This document shows positions 7,263-12,968 of a stretch of 13,169 nt of DNA, piece by piece. Numbering within the stretch: position 1 is the first letter of the stretch; each line of letters opens with the position of its first letter. The notes beneath the pieces were generated by a model. The model worked only from the letters and a program-made list of their open reading frames with translations. It searched no databases and was not told the DNA's origin. This DNA comes from an uncultured Caryophanales bacterium. Its GTDB lineage: Bacteria; Bacillota_I; Bacilli_A; RF39; UBA660. The translations under genes and the position numbers were made by a program. The stretch spans positions 1 to 13,169 of the forward strand of contig CAMIXP010000024.1 of the NCBI GenBank assembly GCA_946402785.1. The letters run 5' to 3'.

Positions 7263-7712
7263 TTAAATATCAGAAGCAATATCACACTTATAACCAAAAC
7301 AATTAAATGTATCAATCAGTTCATCTAACGTTTTTGGCTTTACAACAAATTCATATAAAACTCGATCGCCATTTAAAACTCTTATTTGATTGATCTTACG
7401 ATTAAAATAAATCCGAGTTACATCTTTTTTATTGATTTGTAGATTTGTACTTTTATCATCTGAAATAATAGAAAAACTATCATCTTTAAAGAGCAATCTA
7501 GTAGATATATATACAATCGATTTACTATGGAAAAAGTCATATACCAGAAAAGCAATTGCAAACAAAGCCCATATAGCAAAAATTACATAGAAAAATTGAG
7601 TATTAATTATAATACTGATCAATAAAAATAAAGAGAATACAAGGATAATATATAAATTCCATTTTTTTGTTGTAGTTGTAACAATTTCAATATCAAACCA
7701 ATTATTTTTCAT
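7263..7712 (-). CDS. Small membrane protein with a PH-like C-terminal domain, function unknown
   Basis: I do not recognise a named family. The product is 149 residues, with a short N-terminal tail (MKNNWFDIEIVTTTTKKW), two hydrophobic segments at about 19-37 and 40-61 joined by a tight turn, and a soluble C-terminal domain of about 85 residues. That domain is rich in short beta strands (TRLLFKDDSFSIISD, INKKDVTRIYFNRKINQIRVLNGDRVLYEFVV) and ends in a helix (TLDELIDTFNCFGY). This layout resembles bacterial PH-like proteins such as the YcxB/bPH groups, by architecture only. The minus-strand RBS GAGGAT, just upstream of the ATG, supports the start. It is the only gene on this strand here, and reads away from ychF and towards the soj operon. 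Its gene order and strand suggest an accessory insertion. Confidence 0.72.
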   Translation of the reverse strand: MKNNWFDIEIVTTTTKKWNLYIILVFSLFLLISIIINTQFFYVIFAIWALFAIAFLVYDFFHSKSIVYISTRLLFKDDSFSIISDDKSTNLQINKKDVTRIYFNRKINQIRVLNGDRVLYEFVVKPKTLDELIDTFNCFGYKCDIASDI

Positions 7713-7755
7713 GTATATCCTCTTTTCCTAACAATCATATTATTATTACAGTACT

Positions 7756-7764
7756 ATTTTAACA
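7756..7764 (-). promoter_or_regulatory. Possible extended -10 element for the minus-strand membrane-protein gene
   Basis: On the minus strand this reads TGTTAAAAT, an extended -10 (TGn plus TAAAAT) about 44 bases before the ATG. No acceptable -35 is seen at 16-18 bases. The TTGAAA at 7776-7771 on this strand is too close to it, and is 17 bases from only a poor TACTGT. The call is weak. Confidence 0.35.
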
Positions 7765-7770
7765 TATCTC

Positions 7771-7799
7771 TTTCAATAAAACACTTTTTTTGTTATAAT
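7771..7799 (+). promoter_or_regulatory. Extended -10 promoter of ychF
   Basis: A perfect TATAAT (7794-7799) is preceded by TG (7791-7792), making an extended -10. TTTCAA (7771-7776) lies 17 bases upstream as a weak -35. Transcription should start near 7806, about 17 bases before the original ychF start at 7823. Confidence 0.75.
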
Positions 7800-7822
7800 A
7801 CATACGAGAAAGAAGTGATATT

Positions 7823-8891
7823 ATGAGTTTAACAGCAGGAATCGTAGGATTACCAAATGTATCAAAAAATATTAGCAGAGAATTATCCATTCGCAACGAT
7901 TGAACCAAACGTAGGAGTCGTAACTGTACCAGATAAAAGAATGGATGTATTAAAAGAAATGTATGAACCAACCCGTTTTATCCCTACAGCGTATGAATTT
8001 ACAGATATTGCAGGATTAGTAAAAGGGGCAAGTCAAGGAGAAGGTTTAGGAAATAAATTTTTATCTCATATTAGAGAAGTAGATGCCATTGTAGAAGTAG
8101 TAAGATGCTTCGATGATGGAAAAATCATTCACGTAGAAGGAAATATTGATCCAATCAGAGATATTGAAACAATCAACTTAGAATTATCCATTGCAGACTT
8201 AGATGTCATTCAAAATCGATTAGATAAAGTAGCGAAAAAAGCAAAAACAACAAAAGATAAAAACGATTTATTAGAAGTAGAAGTACTAGAAAAATGCAAG
8301 GCAGCATTAGAAGAAAATAAACCAATTAGACAATTAGATTTAACAGAAGAACAAAAAAAGATTATTAAAACATATAGTTTCTTAACAGCAAAACCAATCA
8401 TCTATCTAGCAAACATCAAGGAAAGTGAATTAGGAAATCCAGATAATGAATACGTAAAACTAGTAAAAGACTATGCAGCAAAAGAAAACGCAAGAGTAGT
8501 AAGCCTATGTGCAAAAGTAGAAGAAGATCTATCAGAAATGACAGATGAAGAAAAACAAGAAATGTTAGAAGCACTAGGAGTAGAAGAATCAGGATTAAAT
8601 AAGTTAATTACAGCTACCTATGATGTATTAGGTTTAGCAACTTACTTCACAGTAGGAAAAGACGAAGTTAGAGCATGGACATTCAGAAAAGGTATGAATG
8701 CTAAAGAATGTGCTGGAATTATCCATACAGACTTTGAAAAAGGATTTATTCGTGCAGAAGTAATGTCTTATGAAGACTTAATTGCATGTGGATCAGAATT
8801 AAAAGTAAAAGAAGCAGGAAAAGCAAGATTAGAAGGAAAAGACTATTTAATGCAAGATGGAGATATCTGTCATTTTAGATTTAACGTTTAA
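7823..8891 (+). pseudogene. ychF: YchF/OLA1-type ATPase with a 5' deletion removing the P-loop and shifting the frame
   Basis: From ATG 7823 (RBS AGAAGTGAT) the frame encodes MSLTAGIVGLPNV, the exact YchF start, but the expected GKSTLFNAIT is missing and this frame stops at 7901-7903 after 26 codons. The rest of the gene continues in another frame from about 7863, beginning QKILAENYPFATIEPNVG, and is intact to 8891. It contains the G3 region DIAGLVKGASQGEGLGNKFLSHIREVDA, the YchF-type NIKE (in place of NKxD), the coiled-coil region and the C-terminal TGS domain (VRAWTFRKGMNAKECAGIIHTDFEKGFIRAE...DGDICHFRFNV). The remaining codons fit the usual length of about 366 if 11 residues, or 32 bases, are lost at 7862. 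ATG 7857 has an upstream AGGA and could start a 344-residue product, but this would lack Walker A and should not bind nucleotide. YchF is a ribosome-associated ATPase. The cause may be a real recent mutation or an assembly error. Confidence 0.88.
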
Positions 8892-8914
8892 AAGTGTGAT
8901 TTTTCACACTTTTT
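8891..8914 (+). terminator. Rho-independent terminator after ychF
   Basis: AGTGTGA (8893-8899) pairs with TCACACT (8904-8910) around a TTTT loop, with T runs at 8910-8914 and again after one C. It overlaps the ychF stop and separates ychF from the rpsF promoter. Confidence 0.86.
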
Positions 8915-8925
8915 CTTTTATAATC

Positions 8926-8954
8926 TAGACATTTAAGATTGTTTTTGTTATAAT
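8926..8954 (+). promoter_or_regulatory. Strong promoter of rpsF-ssb-rpsR
   Basis: TAGACA (8926-8931, one mismatch to TTGACA) lies 17 bases from a perfect TATAAT (8949-8954) with an extended TG at 8946-8947. This is the best promoter in the window. The expected start is near 8961, the first base of the leader hairpin. Confidence 0.88.
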
Positions 8955-8960
8955 ACCTTC

Positions 8961-9017
8961 GAGTATTTTAAATACTCCTTACTGTTTTGAAACAGTCTTA
9001 TGTCCAAAAGGAGGTGG
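8961..9017 (+). promoter_or_regulatory. Structured 5' leader of rpsF with alternative pairings around the Shine-Dalgarno site
   Basis: Three pairings are visible. Hairpin 1 is GAGTATTT (8961-8968) with AAATACTC (8970-8977). Hairpin 2 is ACTGTT (8981-8986) with AACAGT (8991-8996) around TTGA. CTCCTT (8975-8980) is perfectly complementary to AAGGAG (9008-9013), the core of the rpsF ribosome binding site. The CTC is shared, so hairpin 1 and the SD-blocking helix compete. When the SD helix forms it encloses hairpin 2 with an asymmetric 3' bulge that contains TCC. This helix-bulge-helix shape resembles the S6:S18 autoregulatory motif known from rpsF leaders, but the CCG I associate with that motif reads CCA here. 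Autoregulation by S6:S18 is an inference. Confidence 0.62.
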
Positions 9018-9024
9018 AAAAATA

Positions 9025-9312
9025 ATGAATAAATATGAAATTATGTTCGTTGTTAGACCAGATATGGAGGAAGCAGAAATTAGAAAAACTGCTGAAGACA
9101 TGAAAAAGGTTTTAACAGACGCAAAGGCAAATATCTTAGAAGAAAAACCAATGGGTCAAAGAGAACTAGCTTATGAAGTAAGAAAATTCACAACTGGATA
9201 CTATTACTTATTCGTAGTAGAAGCTACTCCAGAAGCTGAAGAAGAATTTAAACGTGTTGCTAGAATTAACGAAAGTCTATTACGTCATATTGTAGTAAAA
9301 GTAGAAGACTAA
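9025..9312 (+). CDS. rpsF: 30S ribosomal protein S6
   Basis: The product is 95 residues, the normal length for bacterial S6. It starts MNKYEIMFVVRPDMEE and includes MGQRELAYEVRKFTTGYYYLFVVEA, the conserved core of the ferredoxin-like S6 fold. It ends ESLLRHIVVKVED, with no long acidic tail. S6 forms a heterodimer with S18 on the 30S platform, and rpsR lies two genes downstream. The very strong RBS AAAAGGAGGTGG (9006-9017) is the one that can be masked by the leader. It is the first gene of an rpsF-ssb-rpsR operon, an order shared by most bacteria that keep ssb between the two. Confidence 0.97.
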   Translation: MNKYEIMFVVRPDMEEAEIRKTAEDMKKVLTDAKANILEEKPMGQRELAYEVRKFTTGYYYLFVVEATPEAEEEFKRVARINESLLRHIVVKVED

Positions 9313-9333
9313 TTAATAAAAGAGGTATAAGTT

Positions 9334-9819
9334 ATGAATAAAGTATTTTTAATAGGAAGATTAACTCGTGATCCAGAACTAAGATATACAGGAAGCAATA
9401 CAGCTGTTGCTACATTCTCTTTAGCAGTTAATAGAAACTTCTCAAATCAAAATGGAGAAAGAGAAGCAGACTTTATTAACATTGTTGTATGGAGAAAACA
9501 AGCTGAAAATGTTAAGAATTTCTTAACACAAGGAAGCCAAGTAGCAATTGATGGAAGAATCCAAACAAGAAGCTATGATGATCAAAATGGTCAAAAAAGA
9601 TATGTAACAGAAGTTGTTGCAGACAATGTTGAGTTCCTAGGATCAAAGAATTCCTCAAATAATTCTAATAATATGAATAGTTCTGCAGGAAATCACGCAG
9701 AACCAACCCCATATGATTTTGGAGACGCTCCAGAACCAAAGGGAACCGATATAGATAGTAATCCATTTGCTGATTTCGGTTCAAGTATCGAAATTAGTGA
9801 TGATGAGTTACCATTCTAA
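9334..9819 (+). CDS. ssb: Single-stranded DNA-binding protein SSB
   Basis: The product is 161 residues. The N-terminal OB fold (about 1-107) begins MNKVFLIGRLTRDPELRYTGSNTAVATFSLAVNR and includes ADFINIVVWRKQAENVKNFLTQGSQVAIDGRIQTRSY. An Asn/Ser-rich flexible linker follows (NSSNNSNNMNSSAG), then an acidic tail ending DDELPF, a close variant of the DDDLPF tip that recruits replication and repair proteins. SSB coats single-stranded DNA at forks. It lies 21 bases after rpsF with its own RBS (AGAGGT), and 26 bases before rpsR. As the replicative helicase is encoded a little further on, the region mixes replisome and ribosome genes. Confidence 0.97.
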   Translation: MNKVFLIGRLTRDPELRYTGSNTAVATFSLAVNRNFSNQNGEREADFINIVVWRKQAENVKNFLTQGSQVAIDGRIQTRSYDDQNGQKRYVTEVVADNVEFLGSKNSSNNSNNMNSSAGNHAEPTPYDFGDAPEPKGTDIDSNPFADFGSSIEISDDELPF

Positions 9820-9845
9820 TTTCAAATGAAAAAGGAGGAGTAAAC

Positions 9846-10061
9846 ATGGCAGAATTCAATCGTAGAAAGAAAAAAGTTTGTTTTATGTGTACTGGAAAAA
9901 CTGTTGATTGGAAAGATCCAGAACAATTAAGAAAATATATAAATGAAAAAGGTAAAATTTTACCAAGACGTGTTACAGGAAACTGTGCAGAACATCAAAG
10001 ATTTATTTCTAAACAAATCAAAAGAGCACGTTCAGTTGCCTTAATACCATATACAAAATAA
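9846..10061 (+). CDS. rpsR: 30S ribosomal protein S18, zinc-ligand (C+) form
   Basis: The product is 71 residues. The S18 signature DWKDPEQLRKYINEKGKILPRRVTG (about 21-45) and the end FISKQIKRARSVALIPYTK are clear. It keeps C12 and C15 in CFMC, plus C47 and H50 in NCAEHQ, a plausible zinc site; the Bacillus subtilis S18, as I recall it, has lost these cysteines. S18 pairs with S6 on the 30S platform. The strong RBS AAAGGAGGAG (9831-9840) fixes the ATG. It is the last gene of the operon; a terminator begins at its stop codon. Confidence 0.96.
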   Translation: MAEFNRRKKKVCFMCTGKTVDWKDPEQLRKYINEKGKILPRRVTGNCAEHQRFISKQIKRARSVALIPYTK

Positions 10062-10087
10062 AAATGTAGAATTTCTACATTTTTTTT
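10061..10087 (+). terminator. Rho-independent terminator after rpsR
   Basis: ATGTAGA (10064-10070) pairs with TCTACAT (10074-10080) around an ATT loop, and is extended by flanking A and T runs; an unbroken T run reaches 10087. It ends the rpsF-ssb-rpsR transcript. Confidence 0.87.
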
Positions 10088-10112
10088 GTACCCCACAAAG
10101 CCTTTCTTTTGT

Positions 10113-10141
10113 TAGACAAATAAGGAGATTTATTATATAAT
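10113..10141 (+). promoter_or_regulatory. Promoter of the DHH phosphoesterase-rplI-dnaB operon
   Basis: TAGACA (10113-10118) lies 17 bases from a perfect TATAAT (10136-10141). The -35 sequence and spacing are identical to those of the rpsF promoter. Transcription should start near 10148, about 20 bases before the ATG, so the leader is short and unstructured. Confidence 0.85.
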
Positions 10142-10167
10142 GAAAATGGGACTTTATAGGAGGAAAT

Positions 10168-11154
10168 ATGGGAATTATTAAAGAACGTAGAAAACTCAAT
10201 AAAGCAATTTGGAATGCTAAAACAGTCTTCTTAATGGCTCATAAGAATCTTGATTTGGATGCCTTAGGTAGCCAAATTGGAATGTACATGGTCCTAAAAA
10301 GAAAAAAGAAGAATTGTTATATCGTAATAGACGATAAAACACATGAAATGGGTGTTGAAAAAGTATTAAGAGAATTAGAAGGATGTATCAACATCATTCG
10401 TAGTGAAGAAGTAGAGGAACATCTATATCCAAGACAAGCTAAAAATCTCTTAATGATACTAGATACAAATAAAAAAGAATTAGTTCAAAGTGAAGCAATA
10501 TTAAAAAAGATTAAAAATAAAATTATTATTGATCACCATGAACAAGGAAAATCAACCATTTCGGATGCTGAAAAAATAATTGATACAAAAACATCTAGTA
10601 CTTGTGAAATGATTGCAAATCTAATAGAATATTATGATGTCCAATTAGAATCTTACTATGCAACGATTATTCTATCAGGAATGGTTCTAGATACGAACAA
10701 CTTTACTTTAAATACAACAGCAGAAACATTCTATATGGCATATTATTTAACAAGTCTAGGAGCAAGCGCAAAGAAAGTACAGTATCTATTAAAACAAAAT
10801 ATTGAAGATTATGCAGAAAGACAAAAGCTTATGTCATCTATTGAAACATTACAAGGAAATGTCGCATTCACAAAAGCAACTCCTTATACACAATATAGAA
10901 GAGAAGACCTTGCAAGAGTTGCGGATACATTATTATTCTTCAATAATATAGAAGCATCCTTTGTCATTGGTAAAATTGGAAAAGACACCATTGGTGTTAG
11001 TGCTCGAAGCTTAGGCAACTATGATATTAATAGAATATTAGAAAAAATAGGTGGAGGAGGAGATTCTACCAGTGGTGCAGCAACCTTTGAAGACACAACA
11101 ATCAGCAAAGTAGAACAAGAATTAAAAAAAGTTATTAAAGAAGAAGGAGAATAA
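10168..11154 (+). CDS. Stand-alone DHH-DHHA1 phosphoesterase related to the catalytic half of GdpP (probable c-di-AMP phosphodiesterase)
   Basis: The product is 328 residues. The DHH domain (about 15-185) has the metal-binding residues of the family: H25, D29 and D31 in AHKNLDLDALG, D99 in MILDTN, the IDHHEQG motif (DHH 122-124), and D175 in GMVLDTNNF. The DHHA1 domain (about 220-325) has VADTLLFFNNIEASFVIGK and IGVSARSLG, close to the GdpP C-terminus. GdpP sits at this locus in Bacillus, beside rplI, but is about 660 residues, with two membrane helices, a PAS domain and a degenerate GGDEF domain. All of that is absent here, and a promoter lies directly upstream. The usual GGGH of DHHA1 reads GGGGDSTSGAA (295-305), with no histidine. 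Hydrolysis of c-di-AMP or pApA is likely; nanoRNase-type activity is the alternative. The RBS is AGGAGGA (10158-10164). Confidence 0.85.
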   Translation: MGIIKERRKLNKAIWNAKTVFLMAHKNLDLDALGSQIGMYMVLKRKKKNCYIVIDDKTHEMGVEKVLRELEGCINIIRSEEVEEHLYPRQAKNLLMILDTNKKELVQSEAILKKIKNKIIIDHHEQGKSTISDAEKIIDTKTSSTCEMIANLIEYYDVQLESYYATIILSGMVLDTNNFTLNTTAETFYMAYYLTSLGASAKKVQYLLKQNIEDYAERQKLMSSIETLQGNVAFTKATPYTQYRREDLARVADTLLFFNNIEASFVIGKIGKDTIGVSARSLGNYDINRILEKIGGGGDSTSGAATFEDTTISKVEQELKKVIKEEGE

Positions 11155-11155
11155 G

Positions 11156-11596
11156 ATGGAAGTAATTTTTATTAAAGATCTAAAGAATCAAGGTAAAAAG
11201 GGAGAAATTAAAACAGTAAAAGATGGATATGCAGAAAACTACCTAATTAAAAATGGCTATGCAGTGAAAAAAACAAAAGAAAACTTATCAAAACTAAACC
11301 ATGAATTAGCTAGAAAAGAAAAAGAAGATGAAGAAAATAGAAATAAGGCCATCCAATTAAAAGAAAAACTAAATAAAGTTACATTAGAATTCCAAGTAAA
11401 AACCGGAGAAGGGGACAAAGTATTTGGAAGTATCAGTGTAAAACAAATTAAAGATGAATTAAAAAAGAAAGGATATGAAGTTGAAAAGAGTCAAATTGAA
11501 ATTCCTAGTCCAATTCAATCATTAGGATTTCATAATGTAAGAATTAACTTATATCCAGAAATAGAGGCAGAAATTAAAGTACACGTTATCAAATAG
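11156..11596 (+). CDS. rplI: 50S ribosomal protein L9
   Basis: The product is 146 residues, standard for L9. The N-terminal rRNA-binding domain shows MEVIFIKDLKNQGKKGEIKTVKDGYAENYLIKNGYAV. A long charged connecting helix (about 40-75, KKTKENLSKLNHELARKEKEDEENRNKA) leads to the C-terminal domain with GEGDKVFGSISVKQIKDELKKKGYEVEKSQIEIPSPIQSLGFHNVRINLYPEI. L9 binds 23S rRNA domain V near the L1 stalk and affects reading-frame fidelity. The ATG lies 1 base after the preceding stop, with AAGGAGA (11144-11150) inside the end of that gene, so it is co-transcribed and probably translationally coupled. Confidence 0.97.
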   Translation: MEVIFIKDLKNQGKKGEIKTVKDGYAENYLIKNGYAVKKTKENLSKLNHELARKEKEDEENRNKAIQLKEKLNKVTLEFQVKTGEGDKVFGSISVKQIKDELKKKGYEVEKSQIEIPSPIQSLGFHNVRINLYPEIEAEIKVHVIK

Positions 11597-11606
11597 AGGT
11601 GATTAT

Positions 11607-12968
11607 ATGCCAGCAAGAGTTTTACCAAACAATTTAGAAGCAGAAGAATCTGTATTAGGATCATGCTTTTTATCTAAATATGCTCTTCAAAAAGCGGCAG
11701 AATCATTAACACCGGAAGCCTTCTATAGTGATAAAAATGCGAAAATATTTGCAACTATGATGGCACTACAAGAAGAAGGTACTCCTATTGATATTACGAC
11801 AGTAACAAGTTATTTAAAAAAGAAAAATGAATTAACAGAAGTGGGCGGAGTTGAATATTTAACAGAGGTACTAGATTATGTACCAACCGCCAGTAATATC
11901 GATTACTATATAAAAAGTGTTGAAGATTCTAGTGTATTAAGAGGTTTAATTACAACAGCAGAAGAAATTGCACAAGAAGGGTATAATTCAGATGAAACCA
12001 TTAATGAAATCTTAGATAATTCAGAAAAGAAGATTTTAAATATCGTTAAGAGAAGAACATCTTCAGAATTTAGAACCATTAAAGATATTGTTAATAAAAC
12101 AAAATCTGATCTAGAAAGACTATCAGAACATAAAGGAGAAGTAACTGGACTAGAGACAGGATGGTACGATCTTGATCGTCTAACAACAGGACTTCATCCA
12201 AATGAATTAATCATTATTGCAGCACGTCCTGCCATGGGAAAAACAGCTTTTGCTTTAAACTTAGCAACGCATGTTGCTATGACACAAGATAAAGCAGTTG
12301 CGTTATTCAACTTGGAAATGAGTGCAGAACAATTAGCAATGCGTATTTTATCTTCCCTAGGTCAAATTGATGGATTCAAATTAAGAACTGGTAATCTAAT
12401 GAATACAGACTGGAAGAGAATCAATGAAGCGGCTGCTCAATTAGCAGATACCAATCTCGTAATGGATGATACTCCAGGTATAACGATTGGAGAATTAAGA
12501 GCCAAATGTAGAAGACTAGCAAGTAGTGAAAAAGGATTAGGATTAATCGTAATCGACTACTTACAGTTATTATCTGGTGGAAAAAATTACGGTGCAAATC
12601 GTCAACAAGAAGTATCTGATATTTCAAGAAGCCTAAAGACATTAGCAATGGAATTAGGTGTACCTGTGATTGCACTATCTCAATTATCTCGTGGTGTAGA
12701 ATCAAGAGATGATAAGAGACCATTAATGAGTGACTTACGTGAATCTGGATCTATTGAACAAGATGCTGATATCGTTGCATTCCTATATAGAGATGACTAC
12801 TACAACAAAGAAGCAAGAACAGAAGATAATAATAGTATCAGTGAATTAATTATTGGAAAGCATCGTAATGGACCAACTGCAACAATCGAATTATTATTTA
12901 AAAAGAATACATCCACATTCTTAAATTTAAGAAAAGATAAGAATAAGGAGGGGCAAACAAGTGAATAA
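11607..12968 (+). CDS. dnaB: Replicative DNA helicase (DnaB family; DnaC in Bacillus)
   Basis: The product is 453 residues, full length. The N-terminal collar domain opens RVLPNNLEAEESVLGS and includes DITTVTSYLKKKNELTEVGGVEYL. A linker helix precedes the RecA-like domain (about 178-445), with Walker A ARPAMGKTA (206-214), the catalytic glutamate in FNLEMS (E237), Walker B LIVIDYLQLL (313-322), LSQLSRGVESRDDKRPLMSDLRESGSIEQDAD (358-389), and the arginine-finger region KHRNGPT (418-424). No intein is present. The homohexamer moves 5'-3' on the lagging-strand template and recruits primase. The RBS is AGAGGTGAT (11595-11603), 10 bases after rplI. The gene order with rplI and the upstream phosphoesterase is the standard Bacillota one. 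Confidence 0.97.
   Translation: MPARVLPNNLEAEESVLGSCFLSKYALQKAAESLTPEAFYSDKNAKIFATMMALQEEGTPIDITTVTSYLKKKNELTEVGGVEYLTEVLDYVPTASNIDYYIKSVEDSSVLRGLITTAEEIAQEGYNSDETINEILDNSEKKILNIVKRRTSSEFRTIKDIVNKTKSDLERLSEHKGEVTGLETGWYDLDRLTTGLHPNELIIIAARPAMGKTAFALNLATHVAMTQDKAVALFNLEMSAEQLAMRILSSLGQIDGFKLRTGNLMNTDWKRINEAAAQLADTNLVMDDTPGITIGELRAKCRRLASSEKGLGLIVIDYLQLLSGGKNYGANRQQEVSDISRSLKTLAMELGVPVIALSQLSRGVESRDDKRPLMSDLRESGSIEQDADIVAFLYRDDYYNKEARTEDNNSISELIIGKHRNGPTATIELLFKKNTSTFLNLRKDKNKEGQTSE

Noticed and set aside
7823..7903. The 26-codon frame at the start of ychF as a small-protein gene or programmed frameshift.
   Set aside because: It encodes the ordinary YchF N-terminus, and the P-loop codons are physically absent, so a frameshift during translation could not restore the protein.
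9334..9819. DDELPF tail of SSB as an unusual change.
   Set aside because: Asp to Glu in the acidic tip is a common conservative variant, and the terminal Pro-Phe is intact.
12421..12723. A 100-residue open frame on the minus strand opposite dnaB.
   Set aside because: It overlaps the invariant RecA core of the helicase and has no family features; it is a shadow frame.
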